This document shows positions 7,854 through 18,895 of a DNA stretch of 64,000 nt, in pieces. The DNA is from Telluria antibiotica (GTDB taxonomy: Bacteria; Pseudomonadota; Gammaproteobacteria; Burkholderiales; Burkholderiaceae_D). Position numbers and translations under genes: made by a program. The stretch covers positions 62,001-126,000 of the forward strand of contig NZ_JAAQOM010000013.1 of NCBI RefSeq assembly GCF_011682055.1, given 5' to 3'. A model generated the notes under the pieces. It saw nothing but the letters and a program-made list of their open reading frames with translations. It did no database searches and was not told where the DNA came from. The number at the start of each line of letters is the position of its first letter. Position 1 is the stretch's first letter.

Positions 7854-8687
7854 TTAATGCCCGGCGGGCTTGCCGGCGCCGGTGCTCGCGGGTGCCGGCG
7901 GACTGCCGAGCGCCTTGCGCAATGCGTCGGACCGGGCGTCGGTCATCGTGCTGTCGAGGGCTTGCTGCGCGGTGACGGGCTTGCCGCCATACGCGTCCAT
8001 CAGGCGCTGGTTGAAGCGGACGTCGTTGATGCCCACGGTGACGGCACTGCCGAACAGGCCCTTGTTGCCGGACCAGACGACGACGTCGCCGGCCGTCGAC
8101 CCTTCGGTCATGCGAGCGAAGTTGACGACCGTGAGACCCGCATCGGCGCTGAGCGAGAAGTTGTTGCGCTTGCGGAAGCTGTCCACGGCCTTGTCGTTCA
8201 ACAGCACGAGGGCGATGGGGCCGCCTTCGGCGCCGGCCTGCAGGCCAATGCTGATGGCGCCGATGTCGAAGAACACGGGGTTGCTCCAGTTTCCGTCGGG
8301 ACGCCTGACCATCAGGACGCCGGCCCCGCCCGCACCGCCGATGCCGAGGGCGGCGCGGCCGTAGGTGGGCACGATGAATACGCCGTGTGCCCGCGCCAGC
8401 AGTGCCGGCATGCCGGCGTCTGCATGCATCGTCTGCACGACGCCGACGGCATCGTCGACGTGCTTGACGGCCGCCTGCTGGCGACGCGTGGCCGTGTCGC
8501 CGTCGTGGCTGGCTTGGGCGGGTGCCGGCCGCGCGGCGCGGGCCGGCTGGGTCGCCTGCGCCGTGGCCGCGGTCGGCAGGCAGGCGAGCATGAGCAGGGC
8601 GGCGAATGCGGCGGCCGAGAGCCGGAAGGCGAGGCCGCGCCAACCGGCGCGGGGCAGCATGGTGGGATGTGGCATCACGTGCGTCAT
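7854..8687 (-). CDS. Secreted SYLF/Ysc84-domain lipid-binding protein
   Basis: A 277-residue protein with an N-terminal signal peptide (hydrophobic stretch ending near ATAQA at about residue 44), an Ala/Pro/Gln-rich linker, and a SYLF (Ysc84) domain from about residue 70 to 235. The Gly-rich RAALGIGGAGGAGVLMVR block, FDIGAISIGLQAGAE and the late VWSGNKGLFGSAV are typical of bacterial SYLF proteins, which are thought to bind membranes or lipids. The role in bacteria is poorly defined. The ATG at 8687 has GAGGAG. It stands alone, with the promoter presumably in the 8688-8790 gap. Confidence 0.8.
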   Translation of the reverse strand: MTHVMPHPTMLPRAGWRGLAFRLSAAAFAALLMLACLPTAATAQATQPARAARPAPAQASHDGDTATRRQQAAVKHVDDAVGVVQTMHADAGMPALLARAHGVFIVPTYGRAALGIGGAGGAGVLMVRRPDGNWSNPVFFDIGAISIGLQAGAEGGPIALVLLNDKAVDSFRKRNNFSLSADAGLTVVNFARMTEGSTAGDVVVWSGNKGLFGSAVTVGINDVRFNQRLMDAYGGKPVTAQQALDSTMTDARSDALRKALGSPPAPASTGAGKPAGH

Positions 8688-8855
8688 GGCGTTCTCCTCG
8701 GCGGTATCAAGTTATGGCCGGACGGCGCCGGCGATGGAGGTGGAGCTTAGGTTCGTACCCGCGTTCCGGCTTGACATGCGTCAGTCGTGCGCGGGTATCG
8801 ACGGCACGCGTCCGTCCGCCGTATCATCGACAGTCCGTCGCATGGTGTCGTCGAG

Positions 8856-9227
8856 ATGGTGTATCGCTTCCTCGCGGCCGCGGTGCTGCTGGTGCACCTC
8901 GGCTTCATCCTGTTCGTCGTTGCAGGCGCGGCGCTCGTCGCGTGGCGGCGCCGGCTGTTGCCCGTGCACCTGGCAGCCGTCGCGTGGGGTGTCGTCGTCG
9001 AGGTGACGGGTGCCGCGTGTCCGCTCACGGTGCTGGAGAACCGCCTGCGCCTGCTGGCCGGCACGGTCGGTTATGCGGGCGGCTTCCTGGATCATTATCT
9101 GCTGGCGCTGATCTACCCGGCCGGGCTCACGCGCGGCATGCAATGGATGCTGGCGGCCGCAGTGCTGGCGCTGAATGCCGTGCTGTACGCGCGCATCCTG
9201 CGTTGCCATCGACGTGGGCCGCATTGA
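8856..9227 (+). CDS. DUF2784 inner-membrane protein
   Basis: A 123-residue protein with about four membrane helices, starting MVYRFLAAAVLLVHLGF. The motif ACPLTVLENRLR after the second or third helix is the signature of DUF2784 proteins, whose function is unknown. The frame is open 23 codons further upstream, but the ATG at 8856 starts exactly where the first helix and family similarity begin. It runs divergently from the SYLF gene and 85 bp before the HdeD-like remnant. Confidence 0.8.
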   Translation: MVYRFLAAAVLLVHLGFILFVVAGAALVAWRRRLLPVHLAAVAWGVVVEVTGAACPLTVLENRLRLLAGTVGYAGGFLDHYLLALIYPAGLTRGMQWMLAAAVLALNAVLYARILRCHRRGPH

Positions 9228-9311
9228 TCCAGGTCTGACGGAGGCCTGGAACCGTCGACGGGCCATCCGATCGAAGGCATGACGGCCGCGTTGTCGGTCT
9301 CCGGAGAGGTC

Positions 9312-9761
9312 ATGGAAAGTATTTTCTTTCGATCATGGTGGGTAGCCGCCTTGCGCGGCCTGCTCGGCATCCTGTTCGCGGTATCGGCCATCGGCTGGCC
9401 CGGGCTGACGCTGCTGGCGCTCGTCGGGCTGTTTGCCGCGTATGCGATCCTGGCCGGCAGCGCGTCACTCGCTGGCGCGCTCAGACATCGTGCCGCCGGA
9501 CAGGTGCACCGGGATGCCGTCATCCTGGGCGTCGTCGGCATCGGCGCGGCCCTCGTGGCCGCGTACCATTCGGCCGCGACGGCGTTGCTGCTCGTCCTGG
9601 TCATTGGCGCGAATGCGCTCGTCGTGGGCGTGCCCGACATCCTCGCCGCCGTCCGCCTGCGTCAGTCGATCGCGGGCGAGTGGCTGCTCGCGCTTGCCGG
9701 CGTCGTGTCCGTCATGTTCGGCGCATTCGTGTTCGCGCGGCCCGGCGCCCGTGGCGATGGG
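9312..9761 (+). pseudogene. 3'-truncated HdeD-like (DUF308) membrane protein
   Basis: From the ATG at 9312 (GGAGAGG upstream) about 147 residues match the DUF308/HdeD pattern: four predicted helices, AAVRLRQSIAGEWLLALAG, then VMFGAFVFARPGA. Full-length relatives continue with two more helices after this Pro-Gly-Ala, but here the similarity stops at about 9752. The frame runs on as unrelated sequence for over 2 kb, across the opposite-strand ATPase gene. The 3' third of the gene has therefore been lost. The break coincides with the end of the convergent ATPase gene, suggesting one deletion removed both 3' ends. Confidence 0.65.
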
Positions 9762-10787
9762 TTAGGCGCCCGCGCGGCTGAGGCGGTGTACCCCGCCTGC
9801 GTCGGCACGGTCCCTGCGCGCGGGCGGCGGCATCAGGTGCAGTGTGGTGCGCGCCAGCGCGTCCATGCGCACACCGAGTGGCCGGCGCATGGGGCCCGGT
9901 TCGAGGCGCGTTCCGAACATCCACAACACGGGATAGTCCAGCGTCGTCGGCACGGCCACGTTCAGGATCATGGCGAGTTGCCAATCGGCGGCCTGGAGGT
10001 CGTCGATGCAAATGAACAGCGGTCCGTTCGCGGCGCGGCACTGGATCAGGGCGCACAGCGCGGCCGTCTGCAGGAGTTGTATCGTCGGCAGAGGCCAGTC
10101 CGAGGCCGTGTCGAGGAGGCTCGCGCACGCGTCGGCGTGGACGGCCGGCAGCGCCAGGTCGGCGCAGCGGTTGCGCACACGGTCGGCCAGCGGCGCCGCG
10201 TCGTCGTCCCGTGCCAGGCCGAGCAGGGCCAGCATCAGGTCCGTGGCCGTGTGGACGACCGGTTGCGCGGCGGTGCCGCCGTCGAGCAGGACGCAGGCGT
10301 AGCCACGCGCACGGGCGTCGCGGGCGCCGAATGCAAGCAGGCTCGACTTGCCGGAGCCGGCCTGCCCTTGCACGTCGATGAGCCTGCCCCGGCCGCTGAC
10401 GTGGACGGCGTCGATGACGGCGCGGCACTGCAGCCGCTCGACGTCCGAAGCCTCCTCGGTGCCGCGTGCCGGCGCCATGCGGCGCGGCGGTTCCGTCTCG
10501 ATCAGCGACTCGACGCCGATGCCGTAGAACGCGGCCAGGTGGCGTACCGTCCGGTACGGCACCGGCTTGCCGGACTCGGCCCGCTTGATCGCGGCACGCG
10601 TCAGGCATTGGCGGCGTTCCTGGAACTGTTCCGACAGGGCCTCGCGTCCACCGCGCCGGTGGCGCAGGGCTTTCAGATTGTGCACGTCGAGCAGGACGCG
10701 GGCATCGAATGGCGGGATGGACGAGGAGGCACGGTTGAATGTCATGGCACGGTTGCTAGATGGCGCCGCCCGGCTGGCGGCATTCAT
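9762..10787 (-). CDS. HTH-AAA ATPase regulator, probably C-terminally truncated
   Basis: About 341 residues. An XRE-like helix-turn-helix (LKALRHRRGG to FYGIGVESLIE, roughly residues 35-95) precedes an AAA_16-type ATPase module with Walker A GQAGSGKSSLL and Walker B-like LFICIDDLQAAD. In relatives this module is followed by the rest of the ATPase and often TPR repeats. Here the protein stops soon after TTLHLMP with an Arg/Ala-rich tail that looks out of frame or foreign. The start is uncertain: ATG at 10787 was taken, with ATG 10745 and a TTG at 10814 also possible, and none has a clear ribosome site. It is divergent from the sigma-54 activator. It is probably a non-functional or altered regulator. 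Confidence 0.55.
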   Translation of the reverse strand: MNAASRAAPSSNRAMTFNRASSSIPPFDARVLLDVHNLKALRHRRGGREALSEQFQERRQCLTRAAIKRAESGKPVPYRTVRHLAAFYGIGVESLIETEPPRRMAPARGTEEASDVERLQCRAVIDAVHVSGRGRLIDVQGQAGSGKSSLLAFGARDARARGYACVLLDGGTAAQPVVHTATDLMLALLGLARDDDAAPLADRVRNRCADLALPAVHADACASLLDTASDWPLPTIQLLQTAALCALIQCRAANGPLFICIDDLQAADWQLAMILNVAVPTTLDYPVLWMFGTRLEPGPMRRPLGVRMDALARTTLHLMPPPARRDRADAGGVHRLSRAGA

Positions 10788-10899
10788 GTCATTGCAAACG
10801 CCGTGCCATGGCAAAATCCTGCTGCGGACGCACCGGATGGACCTGCCGGAGCGTCGTCTTGCCCTGTTTTGCTCTTTCTGCGTGTAAAATTGCCATGTC

Positions 10900-10913
10900 C
10901 TTTACATGTAAAG
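10900..10913. promoter_or_regulatory. 14-bp perfect palindrome between divergent regulators
   Basis: CTTTACATGTAAAG is a perfect palindrome 28 bp before the sigma-54 activator start, in the divergent gap with the HTH-ATPase gene. It is a good candidate autoregulatory operator. A related arrangement of the same 8-mer half sites occurs at 50029-50048. Confidence 0.5.
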
Positions 10914-10941
10914 CGTCAGACGCGCATCCCGACCTTGCCGC

Positions 10942-12483
10942 ATGAGCGATTCCACCGAATACACACAGACGTTGCAGCTGTCCGCGCAGGGCCTCCCGGG
11001 GCGGCCTCTGCTCGCGCTGACGATCCTCTGGCATCCGGATCCGGCCCGCATCGGCGAACAATTCGTCGGCGACCCCGGGGCGTTGGAGGTGAACCGCTAC
11101 GCGCCCCTGTTCTACCGGCCCGGCGAAGCGGGACTGCCGCTGGGCCACGGCACGATTTCGCGCGACCCCGTGCGGATCGTGCGCGACGGCGAGGACGTTC
11201 TGTTGCACTTGCCGGCGACGCGCATGCCGGTCGAGCTGAACGGCCGCGCGGCCACGGGCGAGGTGAGGCTGGGTGCGGCCGACGTCGCGCATGGCCAGGT
11301 GCTGACCCTGGGACGCGCCGTCGTCCTGTGCCTGCACTGGATGACCTGCCTGCCGAAGCACAATCCCGTGCCGGGCCTCGTCGGCGTGGGTGCGGCCGCG
11401 ATCAGCCTGCGCGACCAGATCCGCATGGTGGCGCCGACCGACATCCCCGTGCTGCTGCTGGGCGAGACGGGCACCGGCAAGGAGATCGCGGCGCGCGCCA
11501 TCCACGCGCTGGGCCAGCGGGCGCAGACGCGGCTGGTGGCCGTCAACATGGCGGCATTGAACGAATCGCTGGCGGCGGCCGAGTTGTTCGGCGCCGCGCG
11601 CGGCGCGTACACGGGCGCGCAGGAGCGCCGGGGCCTGTTCGCGGAAGCGGACGGCGCCACGTTGTTCCTGGACGAGATCGGCAATGCGCCCGCGAGCGTG
11701 CAGCCGATGCTGCTGCGCGTGCTGGAAGGCGGCGACTACCGGCCGCTCGGTGCGAGCCAGGACCGCAAGACGAGCGCGCGCCTCATCGCGGCCACCGACC
11801 AGGACCTGGACGCGGCCGCGTTCAACCAGGCCCTGCTGCGGCGCCTGGAAGGGTTCGCGATCCAGCTCCCGCCGCTGCGCGCGCGCCGCGAGGACATCGG
11901 CGTACTGATCGGGCACCTGCTGCAGGCGCATGGTGCCCAGCCGACGCTGCCCGTGGAACTCGTGGTGGAAATCGCCTGCTACGACTGGCCCGGCAACATC
12001 CGCCAGCTGGGCCACACGTTGCGGCGCGCAGCGCTGCTCGTGCAGCATGGGGGCACGCCGCAGCTGGAACAACTGGTGCGGCTGACGCCGGCGCCGGCGG
12101 GCAGCGCGGCCCGTCTGATGCCGGCCACTGACGTCGCGCCCCCGGTGATGGCGGCACCCATCCCGGCGGCAGCACCGGAAGCGCCGCGCCGCAAGCCGTC
12201 GGCGCTGAGCGACGCCGAGGTCCTCGATGCGATGGCTGGCAACGATTGGAATATTCAGGCGGCCGCCCGCACGCTCGGGATCTCGCGCCCGACCATGTAC
12301 AAGCTGCTGGACGGGCATCGCGAGATCCGTTGGGCCGAACGGATTCCGCCCGAGGAGATCGAACGGGCGCTGGCCGCGTGCGACGGCGACGTCGGGCGCT
12401 GCGCGGCGTCGCTCAGGACGCCGACCGAGTCGCTGCGACGGGAGATCCGGCGCCTCGCCCTGGACAGGGTGGCGCCGCTGTAA
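10942..12483 (+). CDS. FHA-type sigma-54-dependent transcriptional activator
   Basis: A 513-residue bacterial enhancer-binding protein. Residues about 1-135 look like a forkhead-associated domain (GHGTISRDPVRIV, then VELNGR). The central AAA+ domain has Walker A GETGTGKE (174-181), the sigma-54 contact loop as GAYTGA (221-226; Tyr for the usual Phe is tolerated in this family) and Walker B LFLDEIG (241-247). The C-terminus holds a Fis-type helix-turn-helix (NDWNIQAAARTLGISRPTMYKLL). No receiver domain is present, so control is probably through phosphothreonine binding, which fits the Ser/Thr kinase gene 440 bp downstream. Target sigma-54 promoters were not identified. The extra 40 residues after the HTH repeat a similar helix pattern. 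Confidence 0.88.
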   Translation: MSDSTEYTQTLQLSAQGLPGRPLLALTILWHPDPARIGEQFVGDPGALEVNRYAPLFYRPGEAGLPLGHGTISRDPVRIVRDGEDVLLHLPATRMPVELNGRAATGEVRLGAADVAHGQVLTLGRAVVLCLHWMTCLPKHNPVPGLVGVGAAAISLRDQIRMVAPTDIPVLLLGETGTGKEIAARAIHALGQRAQTRLVAVNMAALNESLAAAELFGAARGAYTGAQERRGLFAEADGATLFLDEIGNAPASVQPMLLRVLEGGDYRPLGASQDRKTSARLIAATDQDLDAAAFNQALLRRLEGFAIQLPPLRARREDIGVLIGHLLQAHGAQPTLPVELVVEIACYDWPGNIRQLGHTLRRAALLVQHGGTPQLEQLVRLTPAPAGSAARLMPATDVAPPVMAAPIPAAAPEAPRRKPSALSDAEVLDAMAGNDWNIQAAARTLGISRPTMYKLLDGHREIRWAERIPPEEIERALAACDGDVGRCAASLRTPTESLRREIRRLALDRVAPL

Positions 12484-12503
12484 CGTACCGGATCAGCAGT
12501 CGT

Positions 12504-12881
12504 TCACATCGTGTCGACTTGCATTTCCGGGTCGGGGAGGTAGTAGAACGAGGTCGTGCCGCCGCCATCATGCGCGGAGAACGACACCGTGAATCCCCAG
12601 GTGCCGAGATTCTCGCCCACGTGCACCGTCGAATTGGCCTTGAGGTTGATGCGATTGCCTTCGGTGAACGGCGAGCTGTTGGCGCAACGGGTTTCCATCT
12701 GGCCGCTGATCAGGACGCATTCGGCGATGTCGCCGGGGCCGGAGAACTGGAAACTGACCTTGTCGCCTTGCTTGACCACGAACTTGTCGCCGTCCTGATG
12801 GGGGGCGCCGTCCAGGCTCCAGGTCGCCAGCGTCTGGCCTTGCACATAGGTGACGACGAGTTGATGAGTTTGCTGCGGCAT
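12504..12881 (-). CDS. Unknown 125-residue beta-rich protein
   Basis: Not recognised. It has no signal peptide or membrane helix, two cysteines (in AECVLISG and TRCANSS), and a pattern of alternating beta strands suggesting a small beta-sandwich, ending FYYLPDPEMQVDTM. The ATG at 12881 has AAGGAG five bases upstream, so translation is likely. It lies between the sigma-54 activator (convergent, 20 bp gap) and the Ser/Thr kinase (same strand, 44 bp after it). Co-transcription behind the kinase suggests a partner or substrate of that signalling unit, which is inference only. Confidence 0.7.
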   Translation of the reverse strand: MPQQTHQLVVTYVQGQTLATWSLDGAPHQDGDKFVVKQGDKVSFQFSGPGDIAECVLISGQMETRCANSSPFTEGNRINLKANSTVHVGENLGTWGFTVSFSAHDGGGTTSFYYLPDPEMQVDTM

Positions 12882-12925
12882 GATGCTCCTTTCGGTTGAA
12901 CTGCGGTCGGTGGGGTGAGTCGAAA

Positions 12926-15136
<2,211 letters not shown>

Positions 15137-15145
15137 CCATGAGCA

Positions 15146-15171
15146 ATAATGTGATTTTCAGCAACATTATA
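15146..15171 (-). promoter_or_regulatory. Kinase promoter -10 box within an inverted repeat
   Basis: Reading the minus strand, TATAAT (15171-15166) lies 30 bp before the kinase GTG. A 7-bp inverted repeat (ATAATGT at 15146-15152, ACATTAT at 15164-15170) overlaps it and could be an operator. No good -35 box is visible, so an activator may be required. Confidence 0.45.
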
Positions 15172-15276
15172 GCGAGAGTGCAACTGTAGGGAAGGGCTTT
15201 GCGGCTTGTTCGATAACTATTTTTGACAAGCGCGGTTGACAGGAGACGCCCGCTGCGGCCGGGCCGGGACGCGACC

Positions 15277-17139
15277 TCAACCCCGCGGTGCCCGCTCCGG
15301 CGCCACGAACGCGAGCGCTTCCTCAAATGAGCGCAGGACGATGTCGACGTGCTCTTCCACGGTCGGCTGCGGCACGGATGACAGGTCGAACGGCAGCCTG
15401 ATCGTGGCGAGCAGCGCGTCCGGCAGATGCGTGCGCAATTCCGCCGTCGCGTTCATCCAGTCGCCCAGCCGCTCGTCGGCGGGATACGGCAGGATCACGG
15501 TGGAAATCAGCTCCGCCTTGTCCGGGCCGGGCCGGTCGGCCGAGCCCAGCAGGGTGCTGCGCGCGTCGATGTTCCCTTCGCGCAGCGCGGACACCAGCAG
15601 CTCGCTGAGCAGCTCGTCGCGTTCGACGGCCAGCGCGGCGCACAGCACGACGGAGTGCGCCGGCACGTCCAGGGAACCTTGCCAGCGGCCCTGGCGCGTC
15701 TCGCGCATCTGGCGCAGGTAGGCGCCCAGGTTCGCGTCCAGCAGCGAGACGTCGCGCCGGCGCCGCGTGCGCGCGGGCGTGCGGCCGTCCGGATTCAGGG
15801 TGGCGGCCACGCGGCCCATCGCGGCGCGCATCGTCTCCATCTGGCCCGCGTCGATGCGGCCGGCGCGCATGTCGGCGCCGGCGAGCGCGAGGCCCGGCAG
15901 CAACACCTTGTCGCAATAGCGCGCGAAGCTGGCGCGGCGCAGATAGGCGAGGGCGTCGCGCACGATCGTGTCGCTGTCCGCCGTCAGCAGGCGCTGGTAC
16001 AGGCGCTGGGCGCCGGAGACGTTGGGGGCGTCGCCCAGCAGGATCGTCACCGGTTCGAGTCCGCGCACGTGGCGTCCGGCCACGACGAAGCACAGCGTGA
16101 GCGGCGTCGACAGCAGCAGGCCGACGGGGCCCCACATCGCGCCCCAGAACACGGCCGAGATGATGACGGCGAGCGGCGACAGGCCCGAGCTGTGGCCATA
16201 GACCTTCGGCTCGACGACGTTCGCCACGAACAGTTCGAGCGCGACGAACAGGGCGATGCACGACAGCGCCAGCTCCCAGCCGGGGTCGATCGCGGCGACG
16301 AACACGGCGATGACGGCGCCCGCCACCATCACCCCGAGGTACGGTACGAAGCGCAGCATGCCGGACAGCGCGCCCCACAGGCCCGCGTGGGGCACGCCGG
16401 CCAGCCACAGCAGCAGGCCGATCAGGGTGCCGAACGTCAGGTTCACGGTGAACTGCGACAGGAAGAAGCGCGACACGCCCTGCGCCGCGTCGCCCAGCGT
16501 GCGGATCGTGCGGTTGATCTCCGTCTGGCCCGCCAGGCGGATCAGGCGGTCGCGCAGCGATTCATGTTCGAGCGAGATGAAGACGAGCAGCACGAGCACG
16601 AGGCCCGCCTCGCCGAGCGGGCCCCAGGCCATCGCGAACAGGCGCGCGAGCGAGTCGCGCGTGGTCAGCCGTGGCTGGCGGATCTCGACGGGAAGCGGCT
16701 GTGTGGGGTTGACCGTCACCGTGTTGATGCCGCGCCGGCCGCTGATGATGCCCCGTTCCTGCGGCTGCACGGCGCTGATTTCGGCCTCGATGCGCGCGAA
16801 CGGCCGCTCCGTCAGTTCGCGCACGGCCGCGACCTTCGTGCGGATCGCGGCGCGGTATTTCGGCAGGTCGCCCGTCACCGCGACGAGCTGGAAGGCGAGG
16901 ACGATGCCCAGCCCGACGACGCACGTGCTCACCATCAGGACGGACAGCATCGTCGCTGGCACCTGACCCAGGCCGATGCGGCGCAGGGTGCGGATCAGCG
17001 GGGCGATGACGAGGCTGAGGATGACCGCCAGCGCCAGCGGTTCGAGGACCTCGCGCCCGAAATACAGCAGGCCGAGCACGCAGCAGGCGGCGACGATCGA
17101 GCTGGAAGTCAGGTGCTTGAACAGAGTGGAATCGCGCAT
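15277..17139 (-). CDS. AI-2E family transporter with long C-terminal extension
   Basis: A 620-residue inner-membrane protein of the PerM/AI-2E family. Two N-terminal helices, a soluble loop, then further helices with the family-typical block GLWGALSGMLRFVPYLGVMVAGAV and GHSSGLSPLAVIISAVFWGAMWGPVGLLLSTPLT cover about residues 1-365. The last 250 residues are soluble (GLEPVTILLGDAPNVSGAQRLYQRLL onward), an extension present in larger proteobacterial members and absent from about 350-residue ones. Members export small molecules or Na+/Li+; the substrate here is unknown. The ATG at 17139 was chosen over a TTG 33 bases upstream. It is a single gene, tail-facing the kinase promoter region. Confidence 0.85.
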   Translation of the reverse strand: MRDSTLFKHLTSSSIVAACCVLGLLYFGREVLEPLALAVILSLVIAPLIRTLRRIGLGQVPATMLSVLMVSTCVVGLGIVLAFQLVAVTGDLPKYRAAIRTKVAAVRELTERPFARIEAEISAVQPQERGIISGRRGINTVTVNPTQPLPVEIRQPRLTTRDSLARLFAMAWGPLGEAGLVLVLLVFISLEHESLRDRLIRLAGQTEINRTIRTLGDAAQGVSRFFLSQFTVNLTFGTLIGLLLWLAGVPHAGLWGALSGMLRFVPYLGVMVAGAVIAVFVAAIDPGWELALSCIALFVALELFVANVVEPKVYGHSSGLSPLAVIISAVFWGAMWGPVGLLLSTPLTLCFVVAGRHVRGLEPVTILLGDAPNVSGAQRLYQRLLTADSDTIVRDALAYLRRASFARYCDKVLLPGLALAGADMRAGRIDAGQMETMRAAMGRVAATLNPDGRTPARTRRRRDVSLLDANLGAYLRQMRETRQGRWQGSLDVPAHSVVLCAALAVERDELLSELLVSALREGNIDARSTLLGSADRPGPDKAELISTVILPYPADERLGDWMNATAELRTHLPDALLATIRLPFDLSSVPQPTVEEHVDIVLRSFEEALAFVAPERAPRG

Positions 17140-17212
17140 TCGCGGCCGGCGGCAAAACCGCCAATGTAGCAAAAAATGCTGCGCCCGGCCAAATTTCTAT
17201 GAAGAAATTTTT

Positions 17213-17839
17213 TTAGCGGGCCACGAGCAACCGCAATCCGAGCGCGATGAAGATGGTGCCGGCGGCGCGGTCGAGCCATTGGCCGGCCTTCGGACGGCGC
17301 GCCAGCCATTGCCCGATGGCGCCGGAAAAGAAACCCAGCAGGCCGAACAGGACGATGGCCTGCGCGGTGAACGTGAGGCCCAGCAGTGCCGTCTGCAGGT
17401 TGGCGTCGCCGCGCTGGGCGACGACGAATTGCGGCAGGAACGACAGGAAGAACAGGGCGACCTTGGGATTGATGGCGTTCGCGACGAGACCCTTGACGAA
17501 CAAGGTGCGGGCCGGGTCGGCCGACGCGCCGGCCGTGTCGATGCGGGCGCCGCCGCGGCTGCGGATCGCGTGCCAGCCCATCCAGGCAAGGTACAGCCCG
17601 CCGCAGACCTTCAACGTGGTGAACGCGAGCGGCGACGCGGCGATCAGGGCGGACACGCCCACGGCGGCCAGCAGGGTGTGCGACAGGCAGCCGAACGCGC
17701 AGCCGAGTCCGAACGCGACGCCGCGCACGCGGCCTTTCGAGACGCCCACGCTCAGCACCATCATGTTGTCCGGTCCGGGCGACAACGTGAGCAGGATGGC
17801 GGCGGCGAGGAAGGCGAGGAACTGGTCGGGTGTGAGCAT
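17213..17839 (-). CDS. LysE-family amino acid/metabolite exporter
   Basis: A 208-residue, six-helix inner-membrane exporter of the RhtB/LysE group. The signatures TLSPGPDNMMVLSVG at the first helix and NAINPKVALFFLSFLPQF mid-protein are clear. The family exports homoserine, threonine, lysine and similar compounds; the substrate is not readable here. The start MLTPDQF at 17839 (AGGA upstream) fits the family; an in-frame ATG at 17863 would add eight residues. It is divergent from the phosphoesterase gene with a 116-bp gap. Confidence 0.87.
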   Translation of the reverse strand: MLTPDQFLAFLAAAILLTLSPGPDNMMVLSVGVSKGRVRGVAFGLGCAFGCLSHTLLAAVGVSALIAASPLAFTTLKVCGGLYLAWMGWHAIRSRGGARIDTAGASADPARTLFVKGLVANAINPKVALFFLSFLPQFVVAQRGDANLQTALLGLTFTAQAIVLFGLLGFFSGAIGQWLARRPKAGQWLDRAAGTIFIALGLRLLVAR

Positions 17840-17955
17840 GGGATGTCCTGGTCCAAAAGGCAATGTTACCGTGGCGGGACCGATTGCACCAGTGCACCGG
17901 GCGCGCGGGTTTCGTGTACAGTGCGCTTCTGCAAGTTTCCCGGCCTCCCCATCGC

Positions 17956-18795
17956 ATGTCCAAGCACCAGCGTCCCATTCGCCACTTCGTTGAACGCATC
18001 CTCAATGCCGTGCTGTCGAACGGCAAGGTGGCCGACTTGAGCTACCGGCTCGGCGGCACGGGCACCGTGCGCGTGACGCGCCAGGCCGTCGACCTTGGGC
18101 CGGCGCGGCGCCTGGCGCCGGCGCTGCGCATCGGGTTCGCGTCCGATTTTCACGCCGGCCCCACCACGCCGGCGGCCGTGTACGACGACCTGCTCAGATG
18201 CGTGCGCGAGGAGGCGCCGGACGTGCTGCTGCTGGGCGGCGACTACGTCTCCTTCTGCGCGGACAACGTTGCGCGATTAAAAACCTTTCTCGCCGGGTTG
18301 GCGGCGCCGCTGGGCGTCTATGCGGTGATCGGCAACCACGACGTCTGGAACGGGCGCGGCGTCATCGAGGAGACGTTGCGCGCAGCCGGTGTCCAGGTGC
18401 TCGTGAACCGCAGCGTGGCGCTGCCGGGGCCGTTCGGCCACGTCAGCGTGTGCGGCATCGACGATCCGTGGCTGGGCCGTCCGTCCGGGCCGGACACGTT
18501 CGCCGGCGCGTCCGACGTGCGCATCTACCTGATGCATTCGCCGGACGGGTTGCGCCACGTCGGGGACGAGCGCTTCGACGTCGGCTTCGCCGGTCATACG
18601 CACGGCGGCCAGATCGCCCGTCCCGACGGCGTGCCGCTGTTCCGGCCGAAGGGCCCGTTTTCGCGGCTCTACTGTTACGGCCGCTTCGACTTGCCCGACC
18701 ACGGGCCATTGCTCGTCAGCCGCGGCGTCGGCTGTTCCGCCATTCCGCTGCGGGTGAATGCGGACCCGGAGCTCCTCATCTGTACGCTGCGCTAG
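17956..18795 (+). CDS. Calcineurin-like metallophosphoesterase (YaeI-like)
   Basis: A 279-residue dinuclear-metal phosphoesterase. The full motif set is visible: DFHAG (D-x-H), GGDYV, GNHDVWNG, LMHSPD and GHTHGGQI. The arrangement resembles membrane-associated phosphodiesterases of the YaeI/YkuE type, although no clear N-terminal membrane helix or Tat motif is seen. The start MSKHQRP at 17956 gives a normal family length; earlier codons in frame look non-coding. Likely substrates are phospholipid or nucleotide diesters, not determinable here. Confidence 0.82.
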   Translation: MSKHQRPIRHFVERILNAVLSNGKVADLSYRLGGTGTVRVTRQAVDLGPARRLAPALRIGFASDFHAGPTTPAAVYDDLLRCVREEAPDVLLLGGDYVSFCADNVARLKTFLAGLAAPLGVYAVIGNHDVWNGRGVIEETLRAAGVQVLVNRSVALPGPFGHVSVCGIDDPWLGRPSGPDTFAGASDVRIYLMHSPDGLRHVGDERFDVGFAGHTHGGQIARPDGVPLFRPKGPFSRLYCYGRFDLPDHGPLLVSRGVGCSAIPLRVNADPELLICTLR

Positions 18796-18866
18796 TTATG
18801 TAACATTTTTCATGGCCGATTTCACCGGTTTCCATGAGCGGCGGGTTGAAATATTGAGTATTTCCT

Positions 18867-18895
18867 TTGATTCTCGATAACAGAATGGAGATAAT
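18867..18895 (+). promoter_or_regulatory. Sigma-70 promoter of the amino acid permease
   Basis: TTGATT (18867-18872) and GATAAT (18890-18895) with a 17-bp spacer lie about 170 bp upstream of the permease GTG. The leader of roughly 160 bp (18905-19064) has no recognised riboswitch and no T-tract terminator, but is long enough for post-transcriptional control. Confidence 0.6.

Noticed and set aside
15225..15242. Two TTGACA boxes on the plus strand near 15228 and 15238
   Set aside because: No matching -10 box follows at 16-18 bp, and the next gene in that direction is on the opposite strand.
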